The notes: generated from the sequence alone by a model not told the origin. A stretch of DNA of 64,000 nucleotides from VXRD01 sp965242535 (GCA_965242535.1 OZ251458.1:4836001-4900000), one strand, 5' to 3'. Positions 1-9,357 are shown, counted from the first letter of the stretch. Numbers and translations are program-made.

Positions 1-264
1 ATCGGCATCGAGCGTATAGGGCGGTTCGCCTCCCTGCCACTGGGTAATCTCGAAATTGAATGCCGCCAAACCCGAAATTTTTATGGGATTGATCCCTTCA
101 TTTTTGAGCTTCAGCGTGAAGGGTATGCCAGAATAAATTGTCAAGTCTTTATTTCGATCGGGACTGACTACCAAGCGCGCCAACGGATACCGACAACTCC
201 CACAAAAAATATCCTCGAGGGAAACGCGCCAGTAGCACTTAGGGCAATGTCTGTTATTGTTCAT
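1..264 (-). CDS. Zinc-ribbon protein, 3' end outside the window
   Basis: The first 88 codons are present and the reading frame is still open at the window edge. The N-terminus carries a four-cysteine zinc ribbon (CPKC near residue 8, CGSC near residue 26). After it comes a stretch rich in alternating hydrophobics that reads like the start of an Ig/CARDB-type beta sandwich. The ATG is preceded by AAGAAGG at a suitable spacing. It lies on the same strand as and downstream of the tubulin-like gene, separated by 640 bases of repeats, so it may be the last visible member of that group. Function is unknown. A zinc ribbon also opens the first gene of the block, which suggests shared adaptor architecture (inference). 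Confidence 0.7.
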   Translation of the reverse strand, partial: MNNNRHCPKCYWRVSLEDIFCGSCRYPLARLVVSPDRNKDLTIYSGIPFTLKLKNEGINPIKISGLAAFNFEITQWQGGEPPYTLDAD

Positions 265-906
265 GAGTACCTTCTTGATGGAGTCAATGGGACCCGGCCC
301 TCGTTATTCGCTCCGCTCATTGTAGGCTACGAGTGATGTATCAATGGCTGTTTGATGGCTTTGATTCACCGATGGATACGAGGACAGGCACGGGGGCCTG
401 TCCCTACAACGGATGGGATAAGAGGCGATGGGATTGCCCGCTACCCTACTCTCGCTTTTAATCCGTCTCTCTGCCCTCTGCCCTACTCTCGCCTTTAATC
501 CGCCTCTCTGCCCGCTACCCTACTCTCGCCTTTAATCCCTCTCTCTGCCCTTTGCCCGTTTGGCGACCGGTGATCGACGGGCGAAGGCATGACTCACCGA
601 TAGATACGAGGACAGGCACGGGGGCCTGTCCCTACAACGGACTCGCCTCTCGCCTCTCGCCTCTCGCCTTTTGCCTTTTGCCTCTTGCCTTTTGCCTTTT
701 GCCTCTTGCCTTTTGCCTCTTGCTTCTCGCCTCTCCCCTTTCGCTTCTCACCTTTGGGCCGGGCGGAAGGGCGAGGATAAGGGGTGTTGGGATTGCCCGC
801 TACCCTACTCTCGCCTTTAATCCGCCTTTCTGCCCTTTGCTCTACTCTCGCTTTTAATCCGCCTTTAATCCGCTTAATCCGTTTAATCCGCGATCCGTGC
901 GTAACA
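265..906. repeat. Gene-free repeat region with two REP palindromes and a 7-bp array
   Basis: No credible gene is present. Two copies of a 22-bp palindrome (arms GGACAGGC/GCCTGTCC) lie at 382-403 and 610-631. A degenerate 7-bp array of TTGCCTC/TTGCCTT/TCGCCTC units fills about 646-742. Several copies of a phrase built on CTACTCTCGCCTTTAATCCG occur between 440 and 880. Short open frames here are made of these repeats and look spurious. Other palindrome copies in the window start near 12972, 22530, 22837, 24273, 40603, 49882, 54298, 54393, 54488 and 55994. Confidence 0.75.
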
Positions 907-3900
907 TCATTTCATCGCATAAATATCGGCTTCGCAAAACTCATCTCGATACGGCAACGGAGTCGCAAAATCGCCCAGTCGATCCGTCAATTCTCCCAAT
1001 TTCGCATCCAATTCTCCTTCGCTCAAATCGAATTGTCTCTTCACCTGCTCGTAATCTTCATGGTAGGACACATCCAACAATCGCCGGAACGTGTTATCCT
1101 CAGATAACTCTTGATTCAATACGAAAATTGAGGTCTTGGGGAAAACCCTGCTGAGCAACCAACTTTTCAGCGCGAGCCGCTGAATAAACCGCTCATCGCG
1201 CCGTTCGCCGCGCCATTGATCTTCCATCTTGCTGATCTCGACATCCAATCGGTCTTTTACGTTTCTGTCCGTGTTCGATCCGATTCTCAACCGGGCGCGC
1301 TCGAGATTGTGACCGTATCGTTCCACATCCTCAATACCGCGTTCCACAAACACGCGGTAAAAGTTCTTTTGATCATCGTATTTGACAATGCCCATAATCA
1401 GCCCATTGATCAGCGTGCGCTGTGCCCGAATCAGTGCTTGAACTTCGGCATCGCTTTGCGGCGGCAGGATATCGGCAAATTCAAAATAATTTTTGACCAT
1501 GTGGCGCCGATACACATTGACGGCATTTTCCTCTATATTTGCCCTGTAATCGCGCTCTAGATCGAAGATATTGCCGATAGACAAAATGGGAAATGCCATC
1601 CATTGGTTCACAAAAACGATGGCGTCGTTTCTGTGTTCTGTGGACTGATAGGGATCTCCCTTGGCCGGCAAAGCAATGCGGTTGACTCGATCAACCCAAT
1701 TATCATCTCTAACGCCGATGCGGTTATCGGAGATATCCACCAACCCGGGCAACACCAAACGGGTACTGGAAATCCGAGGCGCGGCCAACTGGCTTCGCTT
1801 GACGATCTCCTCTCTCTCTTGACCACCGCGCCGCAACTCTTCGGTGGCGTGAAGATCCGTTTTGAAATCCCCGAAAAGTCCAAAGGTGTAATCATCTATC
1901 GTATCTCGCACGGCATCCCAATCGCGAGGGGCGCTGTCGCTTTTGGCTGACCGATTGAATATCTCTCGCGTTCCCTCCCTGATGAAATCGATATCCTCGC
2001 CCGATGCGGTTGCGAGATTGCCAAATAGAGATCGGGCCTCCTCAGAACGAAAATAACTCGCCAAAGCCCTTTGGCAAAGACGCGGCAAATCGGTTTCCGT
2101 CCATTTTCTGACCTGCCGGAGATGCTCGGAGATTTCTGCGGCGTAGTTCAACTCGGGTGTGAGATTTAGGTTTCTCTCGCCCGTTTCGCGCTCAATATAC
2201 GCCCGATGGATATTTGCAAAACCATCTGCCATTTCCCGCAGGTTATCCCGAAAAATTTCAACCTGTTGCTGGATGCCACTCACCTTGAGACTGACCACAC
2301 CATCATCTCCGACCAACTCCGCTCGGCTTCCCAACAGGTCGATGAGTCTTTTTACCGGAGCGATGAGAAATTTAGCCGCCTCTTTGCGAAAGCGTTTCCG
2401 CACCCAGTCGGCGAGTTCCCGCCGCGTCGTCTCGACCTGATCGAGAAGGTCGCTATTGACCTTTTGGACGCACTCCTGGAGAACCTCTTGTTTTTTTTCT
2501 GCGTAGTACCGCACCGCGATCTTTTTGGTTTGCCATGCCAAAAAGAGATCCCGCGATTCTTTCAATCGTCGGTCGTAGAGATGAAAATCTTCTGAAAACG
2601 CGACATCGATATCGGAGACTTTGGGGCCTTCCATCTGCTCATTAGCCAGCCGCGTCAACTCCTCGAGCACGCTTTCCAACGCCTCCTTGCCGTATCGCAA
2701 AAAGCCTTCGACAAAATTCGGCCCGTACTGCAAAGGATCGCAGAGCAAGCCGATACAATAATCTTCTAATCCGCTTTCGAGTTCTGGAAGCATTAGGTCG
2801 ATATTTTGGAGGATCTGTTTGATATCGTCCCCCTTGACCGTGCCCTCCTCTTTGAGCTTTTCCGCTACGTTCTCCTGTATTTCAAGGGTTGCGCCTTCGA
2901 CCGTCGATTTGGCTTCGGCCACCTGATTTTCGAGTACTGCAAATTCTCGCGCTTCGGGTGCTTTCCGAATTTTTTCTCGCAAATCGTTGAAATCCGGTTG
3001 CAGAATTTTGTTGATCGCATCATCGGCGAGCGTAAAATCCGCTCCCGGGCGGTTCAATGCGAGGCCGATGAGCTGGTCTGCCGTGAGGTTGAGGCGTTCT
3101 AATTCGGGCAACACATTGGCTGTGGAATATCCTGGGGGAATCGTTTTATCTTCTGCGATGATAAAGTCCACCAGATACTGCGCGAACCGATTGGATGCGG
3201 CATTGGCGAGGCGGGGCTGGTTGATCTCCATTTGAGACAGACCGAATGAGGCGTATCGACACGGGAAGTACTGGACGTAATGATCGTTTTTATACGTCGC
3301 CAATTCCTGTAAAAATTGCTCCATGTTGGAGCGAACGCTGCGCTTGTCCGTCGCAAAACGGGTCTGGTCGAAATCGAGCAACAAAAATTCGGCGGCCATC
3401 TGAAACACATCTGTAAAATCTTTGACGCGGGCCCCCGCAAAATTTCTGTCATCCAGCAAATACACCGTCGAAAACGGAGGCGCGGGAACGCTGCGCGGCC
3501 TGCCATCCCACTCAAATGTATGGGTCGTATGATGGCTGCCATCACGGCCTTGGGCGTCAAAATGGGGCTTCATGTAGTGCTCGAGTTCCTTGATCGCGGC
3601 AAACCCGTTCGCCCGCGTCGTCTGGCGGTTGCTCACAACCTCATCAAAAACAGAAGGCAACGCCAAATAGGCCGTCGTAACGGCATCGGGGGCGAGGTCT
3701 CGACACAGAAATCCCATGTCGATAAAAGAGCCCGAACCCGTCCCGCCTGCGATAGACGTGACGAGCACGATTTCCAGATCATTCGAGTCGGCATCGTAGT
3801 CGGGAAACAGCCGCTTCATCTCTGTCTTGGCATCCTCGGTTTGAACGCGATCGATCTTGCTTTGGATCTCATCGCGGAGCTTGGCATAGTGGTGAAAAAA

Positions 3901-4323
3901 CGCCAATCGGCCACACGGTCGAATCTGCCCTGCGCCCTGGGTGATGGCGGTCGAGGGAAGGGCGTCGAGTTCATCGGGGAACCACGACCAGATGTGGGGG
4001 TACATCCCCCTGTTGTTGCGATATCCTTCGAGTGCCTGCGGCCCAACCCTGCCATCCACCATTTCACGGGCAGAAAAATCGATGCGCCGATCCAGCAGGT
4101 CTGTTTCCTTTCGCGTAATGTCGATATTTCGGATGTCCGTATCAAACCAGAGAAACTCCATCACCGGCAGGCCCGGCATCCGGTACTTTTCGTAAAACAT
4201 CCTTCTGAGACGCCGCAACACTTCCTTGCCCGTGCCTCCCAAACCGATCAGCACCGTTGGCCGAATATTGACCTGATTCTCACTTCTCTGCGCGCCGCCA
4301 AGGCGTCCTGCTTCCGCTGCCAT
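907..4323 (-). CDS. Giant tubulin/FtsZ-like GTPase (Tubulin_2-type)
   Basis: A protein of 1138 residues. The N-terminal domain has a nucleotide-binding loop GLGGTG at residues 27-32. The tubulin/FtsZ signature, in the form AGGTGSGS, lies near residue 190 and follows a hydrophobic strand. This is the hallmark of the bacterial tubulin-like family rather than of canonical FtsZ, which is about 400 residues. The remaining 700 or so residues are mostly charged and helical, and I do not recognise them. I chose the ATG at 4323 because GGAGGT sits 6 bases upstream. An in-frame GTG at 4359 would overlap the protease gene but has no comparable ribosome site. The gene follows the protease after 25 bases, so the two are probably cotranscribed. 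Makarova and Koonin described FtsZ-like families linked to VWA proteins and proposed membrane remodelling; assignment to that role is inference. Confidence 0.85.
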   Translation of the reverse strand: MAAEAGRLGGAQRSENQVNIRPTVLIGLGGTGKEVLRRLRRMFYEKYRMPGLPVMEFLWFDTDIRNIDITRKETDLLDRRIDFSAREMVDGRVGPQALEGYRNNRGMYPHIWSWFPDELDALPSTAITQGAGQIRPCGRLAFFHHYAKLRDEIQSKIDRVQTEDAKTEMKRLFPDYDADSNDLEIVLVTSIAGGTGSGSFIDMGFLCRDLAPDAVTTAYLALPSVFDEVVSNRQTTRANGFAAIKELEHYMKPHFDAQGRDGSHHTTHTFEWDGRPRSVPAPPFSTVYLLDDRNFAGARVKDFTDVFQMAAEFLLLDFDQTRFATDKRSVRSNMEQFLQELATYKNDHYVQYFPCRYASFGLSQMEINQPRLANAASNRFAQYLVDFIIAEDKTIPPGYSTANVLPELERLNLTADQLIGLALNRPGADFTLADDAINKILQPDFNDLREKIRKAPEAREFAVLENQVAEAKSTVEGATLEIQENVAEKLKEEGTVKGDDIKQILQNIDLMLPELESGLEDYCIGLLCDPLQYGPNFVEGFLRYGKEALESVLEELTRLANEQMEGPKVSDIDVAFSEDFHLYDRRLKESRDLFLAWQTKKIAVRYYAEKKQEVLQECVQKVNSDLLDQVETTRRELADWVRKRFRKEAAKFLIAPVKRLIDLLGSRAELVGDDGVVSLKVSGIQQQVEIFRDNLREMADGFANIHRAYIERETGERNLNLTPELNYAAEISEHLRQVRKWTETDLPRLCQRALASYFRSEEARSLFGNLATASGEDIDFIREGTREIFNRSAKSDSAPRDWDAVRDTIDDYTFGLFGDFKTDLHATEELRRGGQEREEIVKRSQLAAPRISSTRLVLPGLVDISDNRIGVRDDNWVDRVNRIALPAKGDPYQSTEHRNDAIVFVNQWMAFPILSIGNIFDLERDYRANIEENAVNVYRRHMVKNYFEFADILPPQSDAEVQALIRAQRTLINGLIMGIVKYDDQKNFYRVFVERGIEDVERYGHNLERARLRIGSNTDRNVKDRLDVEISKMEDQWRGERRDERFIQRLALKSWLLSRVFPKTSIFVLNQELSEDNTFRRLLDVSYHEDYEQVKRQFDLSEGELDAKLGELTDRLGDFATPLPYRDEFCEADIYAMK

Positions 4324-4348
4324 GGTATGACCTCCAAGATGAGTTGTC

Positions 4349-5383
4349 TCAATTTTCACGGCGTTGAGGACGCGTCATGAAAATCGTAATGACAAAAACG
4401 ATAACAAAAATAACGACCGACCACCAAAAAATAGCTTTGGCATACGCGGTCTGCCAACCCAGCAAATAATCCAAATATCCGCTCAAGAAAAACACGATGA
4501 CCAACGCGCTCCCCCCAAGCGTAATCACTGCCGAAAGCCCAAACGCCTGCGAGGGACTCCGATCCCGATTTCGGATGAGAAACTTGAAGATCACATTCGC
4601 CGAGACCAAGTAAATCCCCAAAATGATGATCCCCAGCAAACCCCACCTGAGAGAACCCGAGAAAACGGACATTCTGGAGGGCGATAAGTAATCCGGCGGG
4701 GCGACGCCTGGCACGACCTTATCCTCGTAATCCGTTTTGCCCAGCAAAGCCTTGGCTTCGTCTATCGCCACCGCGTAGTTGAGATTTTGGGCGCGCCCGG
4801 CCGTATCTTGTTTGCTAAATGTCGTGACGCCTATCACCTCGCCGAGCTCATTAAACAGCGGCCCTCCGCTGTTGCCCGGCGAGATGGGCGCCGTCGTCTG
4901 AATGACCTTGTAGCCCTCTTGATTGCGTATTTGCGATACGATGCCATCGCTGACGGAAAACTCTTCGCCCAACGGGTTGCCAATCGCGACCACAGGATCG
5001 CCGGGTTTTACCCCGGTCACGCTTCCCAAACGCGCCTCGTGGATGACTTGATCGCCCAAGTCGGCTTCCACGAGCGCGAGGTCCTTATGCTCGTCTTTTG
5101 CCACAACAGCCACAATGGGCATCCACTTCGCGCCCTGCACGCGCACCCACCCTTCGCGGATGCCTTGAATCACATGCCAGTTGGTCAGAAAATGACCGCG
5201 TGCCCCATCGATGGCAATGCCCGACCCCTGACTCCTCCCTCCCTCTACCTCAACCACCACAAAGGCCACCGCAGGCCCTTCCCGTTCGGCGATCTGCGAA
5301 GCCGCGTTGTTGCTCGTATATCCCCCACCGCTACAGCCCCAAAGCAACAAACAAGCGATTACGCCCGAAAGATATGATGCCAT
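4349..5383 (-). CDS. HtrA-like trypsin-fold protease with membrane tail
   Basis: A 344-residue serine protease. The catalytic triad is visible as His70 (NWHV), Asp101 (HKDLAL) and Ser172 (GNSGGP), in the HtrA/DegP arrangement. The N-terminus looks like a lipoprotein signal with Cys17 after a hydrophobic run, although Trp at -2 of the lipobox is unusual. No PDZ domain follows. Instead the last 110 residues contain three strongly hydrophobic segments likely to span the membrane. AAGGAG lies 8 bases before the ATG. The gene sits directly upstream of the tubulin-like gene. Combined with the VWA gene, this suggests a membrane-attached protease serving the tubulin-like system, with the protease domain possibly outside the inner membrane. 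Topology is inferred from hydrophobicity only. Confidence 0.85.
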   Translation of the reverse strand: MASYLSGVIACLLLWGCSGGGYTSNNAASQIAEREGPAVAFVVVEVEGGRSQGSGIAIDGARGHFLTNWHVIQGIREGWVRVQGAKWMPIVAVVAKDEHKDLALVEADLGDQVIHEARLGSVTGVKPGDPVVAIGNPLGEEFSVSDGIVSQIRNQEGYKVIQTTAPISPGNSGGPLFNELGEVIGVTTFSKQDTAGRAQNLNYAVAIDEAKALLGKTDYEDKVVPGVAPPDYLSPSRMSVFSGSLRWGLLGIIILGIYLVSANVIFKFLIRNRDRSPSQAFGLSAVITLGGSALVIVFFLSGYLDYLLGWQTAYAKAIFWWSVVIFVIVFVITIFMTRPQRREN

Positions 5384-5540
5384 CTCAAACGCTCCTTTTC
5401 AAAATCGCGCAACCACGCGCTTAAAAACCACTCGTGTCTTGAACTGCTGATGAGGCGTCAGGCTCGGATTACTCGCCTTCATACCCCGCTCCGCGTCTTT
5501 CGCAGTCCCATCCGTATTTCTTTGGACAGGCACAGGGGCC

Positions 5541-6127
5541 ATTTGTACCAACTAAATACTCCGTAAATTAAATGATACGAAATGTTGATCCGCACCCATC
5601 CGCACCGACTTGCTCGCTTTTCTAAAGCGTTTGGTCCTAAGAAGCCATCTAAAAACTCGGACCGCCATTGAGATAACCACAAAAGCATTCGCTTTTCGCA
5701 GATTAAAACCCAAGAATAAGGGCCTTTATTCCCCCTTTCCTGCCAGGAAAGGGGGCTAGGGGGTTAGGTCCCAATAATTTTTAGATGGCTTCTAAAGCAT
5801 TGTGGGTTGCCTTCGATGCCTTCGGCGACCTACTTTTTTTCAACAGCAAAAAAAGTAGGCGAGCGGGGTACAACTGCCCGAGCAGTTCAAAAATGCCGCT
5901 CTCATGCGCCGAGGGGCTAGGCACAGCGCAAATCGCTTTTGTAATCGCACGACATGAGACAGCCTGCAAAGGGGGTTGCAAAATGGATGTTGGTTGCGAG
6001 ACGGACTTGCGCGCTGTGCCCGATGGCTTTCGTTGATAGACTTTTGGGATGGCACGTTTGGCGATGGCCTCTCTGATGGACGATGGGACAGCAAACCGAT
6101 CCCGATAATGAATGAGTTGGTACAAAT
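5541..6127 (+). mobile_element. Family A non-autonomous element, copy 1, carrying a nested MITE
   Basis: The 587-bp copy is bounded by inverted ends ATTTGTACCAACT and AGTTGGTACAAAT. It interrupts a REP-like palindrome, leaving GGCACAGGGGCC on the left (5529-5540) and GGCACGGGCC on the right (6128-6137), which is consistent with a 12-bp target duplication that later lost two bases. Without the nested MITE it is about 430 bp. It contains a CCTACTTTTTTT/AAAAAAAGTAGG hairpin and no convincing gene. Related copies lie at 44034-44452, 46420-46759, 56181-56586 and 63187-63581. It separates the VWA gene from the protease gene of the tubulin block, filling most of the 5384-6191 gap. Confidence 0.75.
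5641..5792. mobile_element. Family B MITE, copy 1, inside family A
   Basis: A 152-bp element with terminal inverted repeats GAAGCCATCTAAAAA and TTTTTAGATGGCTTC. It is flanked by TAA on both sides (5638-5640 and 5793-5795). The unoccupied sequence is visible in family A copy 4, where GGTCC-TAA-AGC is continuous, so the 3-bp duplication is shown by an internal empty site. The centre holds a C-rich/G-rich hairpin. It is non-coding. Confidence 0.85.
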
Positions 6128-6191
6128 GGCACGGGCCTGTCCCTACACCTCCATACCCCGGCCCGCGCTTTTCGCAGTCCCCCATCCCTTT

Positions 6192-7901
6192 TCAAAACCG
6201 CGCAGCCACGCGCTCAATATCCACCTTCATGTCGCCTTTTCTCAAGGTCAGAGATTTACCGATCTCCAGCGGCAACTCGATCTCTTTCTCCGCACCTTTG
6301 GGATCCAGCGCGCCATCCTCTTTCCGCTCTCTCGCCCTCAATTCCTCCACGAGGTCATTGCCCAAACCGTCTTCCACCTGAACGCCCTCTCGTGGATGGA
6401 AGGCGAATTGAAAAATGGCGCGTCGCCCAATCGTTCCCAAACCGATCTCGTCGCCTGCGGCATTTGACATTTTGAGATCGATTCGCTTGCTCAGAGGGCC
6501 TAAGCCAAGCCGTTCGGTACGCTCCTGAACCTGATCTAGACTATCTGTGAGCCGATATTTTATCGGATAGAACGCGATCCAAACCAGTGTGACAACCAAC
6601 CCGACCAAGAGGAGACAAAGCGCGATTAAAGCGATCCAAGGGCCTTCGAGGGGCCTAACCCGCAACTCGCCCGCGATAGAACCACCTAGCGGTATGACGG
6701 TCACGGGCCGTTGGTGGAGGTACTGGATGAGATCCGTCGGCGTATAGATGCGGTTCAACACCCCCGGTTGATCGGTGAAGTATCGCTCTTTGTAAGCCTT
6801 GGTCATGCGAAACGAATTGGGCGGGATTTCTATTGCGACATTAAAAAAATAATCCGCGGGTACAGGGCCGACTCGGGCGAGGCTTAAGTACTCCCAAAAA
6901 TTTCGATGGCCGGGCCGAAACGGGCCAAAGTGTACCAAGCAGGTATAGACAGAAGTATGCTTGGAGGCAGACGACAGCGTGTCGATGAGCGTTGGCGGGC
7001 TAACCCTCCCGGAGTGGGAAGACCGCCTGCCAAATAAAATGCGGTCTTCGACCTTGCGCGCGTGGACTTGCGGGGATTGGACTTTGAACTGCACCGCAGA
7101 ATTTTCCGATTCCGAGGGTTCGATGTCGATATGCTCGAGCTGCGAGTCCAATGTGAAGTTAAAACGCAGTCGAGTTTTTTCCGACAATGCGGCGACGATG
7201 GGCCTGATCAAGCCGGGCTTCAAAGTGATGGTATCATTAATCGGCTTCATCGCCATCGGCTCCATATCCGCCCGTTGCAAGGCGGCGACGAGCTGCTCGT
7301 ATTGGGAGCGGTATCGCCCCTGCGTCAAAAACAAATAGAGGACAAACCCCTTCATCCCTTTGTAGTAAAGCCGGCCATCGGATCGGAATCGGATTTCGGC
7401 ATCGGGATTCAGGCGGCGCAACGCCTCCCGTCCCTTATCCGGCAGGGGGTTGGACAAAACCCCCTCAAACCTTCGCTTAAGGGGGATGGCCCGCAAGACC
7501 TCGATGGTATCGCGGGAAAAACATGCGTAAAGTGCGCGGGCGTCCAAATCGCTGGCGGCCTGGACATTGTCCGTCAGCATCATCACAATCGGCGCCCGAT
7601 CGTATCCCGTATCAAACGCCGCTTCGAGATTGGTATAGCCACCCCACGCCTTTGTCTTTTGAAAACGCTCCGCATCGTGCCAAGCGACCGTATCCGATCG
7701 GGGCGAAACAAAAAAGACCGTCTCGGAGGGTATGCCTGCCCGTTCACACGCCCTTTCCAAGACATTGACCAGGGCACCGAGTTCCGCGCTCTTGTCAAAG
7801 CCAGCCATAGAACCGGACCCATCGATCTGCACGCTGACCTTTTGGGCATACGCCGATGAGGTCAGCGCGAACAACAGGGAGAAAAAAATAAATCGCATCA
7901 T
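6192..7901 (-). CDS. Secreted or membrane-anchored VWA-domain protein
   Basis: A 569-residue protein. It begins with a clear signal peptide (cleavage likely after AYA, residues 17-19), immediately followed by a von Willebrand A domain whose MIDAS motif DGSGS occupies residues 27-31. A threonine in GGYTN and an aspartate in MLTDN supply the other expected metal-site residues. The middle of the protein is unrecognised. A single hydrophobic segment of about 25 residues near residue 420 probably anchors the C-terminal third, about 130 residues, in the cytoplasm or membrane. The start has GAAGGG 8 bases upstream, and the upstream zinc-ribbon gene stops only 3 bases before it, so the two are translationally close. 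VWA proteins are known partners of some bacterial tubulin-like families. The ligand is unknown. Confidence 0.8.
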   Translation of the reverse strand: MMRFIFFSLLFALTSSAYAQKVSVQIDGSGSMAGFDKSAELGALVNVLERACERAGIPSETVFFVSPRSDTVAWHDAERFQKTKAWGGYTNLEAAFDTGYDRAPIVMMLTDNVQAASDLDARALYACFSRDTIEVLRAIPLKRRFEGVLSNPLPDKGREALRRLNPDAEIRFRSDGRLYYKGMKGFVLYLFLTQGRYRSQYEQLVAALQRADMEPMAMKPINDTITLKPGLIRPIVAALSEKTRLRFNFTLDSQLEHIDIEPSESENSAVQFKVQSPQVHARKVEDRILFGRRSSHSGRVSPPTLIDTLSSASKHTSVYTCLVHFGPFRPGHRNFWEYLSLARVGPVPADYFFNVAIEIPPNSFRMTKAYKERYFTDQPGVLNRIYTPTDLIQYLHQRPVTVIPLGGSIAGELRVRPLEGPWIALIALCLLLVGLVVTLVWIAFYPIKYRLTDSLDQVQERTERLGLGPLSKRIDLKMSNAAGDEIGLGTIGRRAIFQFAFHPREGVQVEDGLGNDLVEELRARERKEDGALDPKGAEKEIELPLEIGKSLTLRKGDMKVDIERVAARF

Positions 7902-7904
7902 AGC

Positions 7905-9134
7905 TTAAACCCTTCCATCTCCGCCGAGAGAATAGCAGTATAGCTTTGTCATATTGCTTTCTTTTAACAACACATACAAGCAATGCCCAAAACCCGCCGG
8001 TGCGGTCACTGGCGCGAGATCGGCCTTGAGTGCCCCAGCGTACAAGCGAGAAATATCGTGACGGTCAAAACGGAACACGGCCAACATTTGTTGAGACGAC
8101 CGAGCCGGATCTTCATTGCCTTGAAAGCCCGCAAAGAGATTGCCAAACGAGGTACACCTAGCCGCCTGCTTCATGAAGACCTTGCGGTTCGCACATTTAT
8201 CGCTATTCAAGGGGTCTATCAAATGGATGCTATCAGATGTCACCGCAACGAACCAGTCTTGACCATCGATATCTATGGTGTAAAGGGCTGTCGCCTGCAA
8301 ATCGGGTATGCGGTCTTGAAAAATTTGATCGTGCGAAAAAGAAACCACCTCGACCTCGGCATTCTCCAGTCGGGTCGCTAAGCGGGGCATTTTTTCGCGG
8401 TATGAGCCTATCCAATGGTCGCCATCTAAAGATACCTCACGAGGATCGGAAACGCCTTCATCGGACAACGATGCCATTTTGTTGTTTCCTACGAGCGTCG
8501 CCAGAAAATCCCCGCCGTGGAGCGGGACCACGGTTTCAACTTCAAATGGCGTTTCTATTTTTTGGGGTTTGTAATCCATCTCCTCTCCCGCCCCAAAATT
8601 GGGCGTGGGTATCTTCCCCATTTTTATTTTTCGATCTTCTTTGTCCAGCACGATCAGCCTGTCTTTGAACGACCAAAAGTTGTGTACCTTTTCAGCACAA
8701 AGCCGCCATTCGGTACGCCGAGTCATATCCTCGCTGCGGAGTGCCGATGTCGGAAAGCCAAAAAGCGTGCCCCGACCGTCTAAAACATAGACCCACCATT
8801 GGTCAAAACGGACTTGATCGATCCCGTTGTCAATGCGGGGCAGGGGAAAAGAACTGTTTTCGCGGAGGGGATCGGGGAAAGCCGTCGCATTCCCGCTCGC
8901 TTTCTCCACCACCAGTGCAACGCCAAAGATGTTCAAAAGCACATCGGGACTTCTCAGAACAAAATGTTCCTCAATCGGGCAGTCTTCCAAAGAACTTATC
9001 GGGGCGGCAACGGATGCGACCTTATCCGCGACTCGCTCACGGCATCGAGCGCAAAAATTGGCGAGGGCGTGATTGCCCGATGCACCGCACTCGCCGCATG
9101 CCCAAGTATTTGTTTTCCAATCCCATCTAACCAT
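7905..9134 (-). CDS. Zinc-ribbon protein with probable beta-propeller
   Basis: A 409-residue protein. It opens with a RanBP2/zinc-ribbon-like knuckle using Cys13, Cys16, Cys28 and Cys31. The rest is rich in short beta-type segments with recurring aspartate, tryptophan and glycine (for example near residues 100-130, 270-300 and 385-405), as in WD40 or PQQ-like propellers. I cannot assign the repeats with certainty. There is no signal peptide, so it is probably cytoplasmic. GGAG lies 8 bases before the ATG. It is the first gene of the minus-strand block containing VWA, protease and tubulin-like genes, and its stop is 3 bases from the VWA start. A scaffold role is inference. Confidence 0.7.
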   Translation of the reverse strand: MVRWDWKTNTWACGECGASGNHALANFCARCRERVADKVASVAAPISSLEDCPIEEHFVLRSPDVLLNIFGVALVVEKASGNATAFPDPLRENSSFPLPRIDNGIDQVRFDQWWVYVLDGRGTLFGFPTSALRSEDMTRRTEWRLCAEKVHNFWSFKDRLIVLDKEDRKIKMGKIPTPNFGAGEEMDYKPQKIETPFEVETVVPLHGGDFLATLVGNNKMASLSDEGVSDPREVSLDGDHWIGSYREKMPRLATRLENAEVEVVSFSHDQIFQDRIPDLQATALYTIDIDGQDWFVAVTSDSIHLIDPLNSDKCANRKVFMKQAARCTSFGNLFAGFQGNEDPARSSQQMLAVFRFDRHDISRLYAGALKADLAPVTAPAGFGHCLYVLLKESNMTKLYCYSLGGDGRV

Positions 9135-9211
9135 CGCATCGTCTCCAAAAACCGAGCGAGTTCCGTGATGAAGTAAGACCTCCGTGCTATGAACGCATGC
9201 ACGGGTGAGAA

Positions 9212-9240
9212 TATAAAATCCTTTCGCAACGGACGGTCAA
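9212..9240 (-). promoter_or_regulatory. Candidate sigma70 promoter for the tubulin block
   Basis: On the minus strand TTGACC (9235-9240) is separated by 17 bases from TTTATA (9212-9217). It lies 78 bases upstream of the first gene of the block and faces it. Confidence 0.4.
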
Positions 9241-9357
9241 TATAACGCTTAGTCGCTTGGATGCCAAAGGCGATATTCATAGGGCCAAGGCCCAACTCCC
9301 GATCCAGTCAAAAACAAAGGGGCGTTCTGACCCGCGGCTATTCTGCACGATCAGCGG

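Noticed and set aside
552..857. Leu/Ala/Cys-rich open frame
   Set aside because: It is the translation of the 7-bp TTGCCTC array.
3316..4380. Long plus-strand open frame opposite the tubulin-like gene
   Set aside because: It is antisense to conserved GTPase motifs, has no ribosome site and its composition is typical of a shadow frame.
5785..6467. Overlapping open frames in family A copy 1 and similar ones in the other copies
   Set aside because: The same residues recur in different frames of each copy, frames are broken differently, and no ribosome sites precede them; the element is non-coding.
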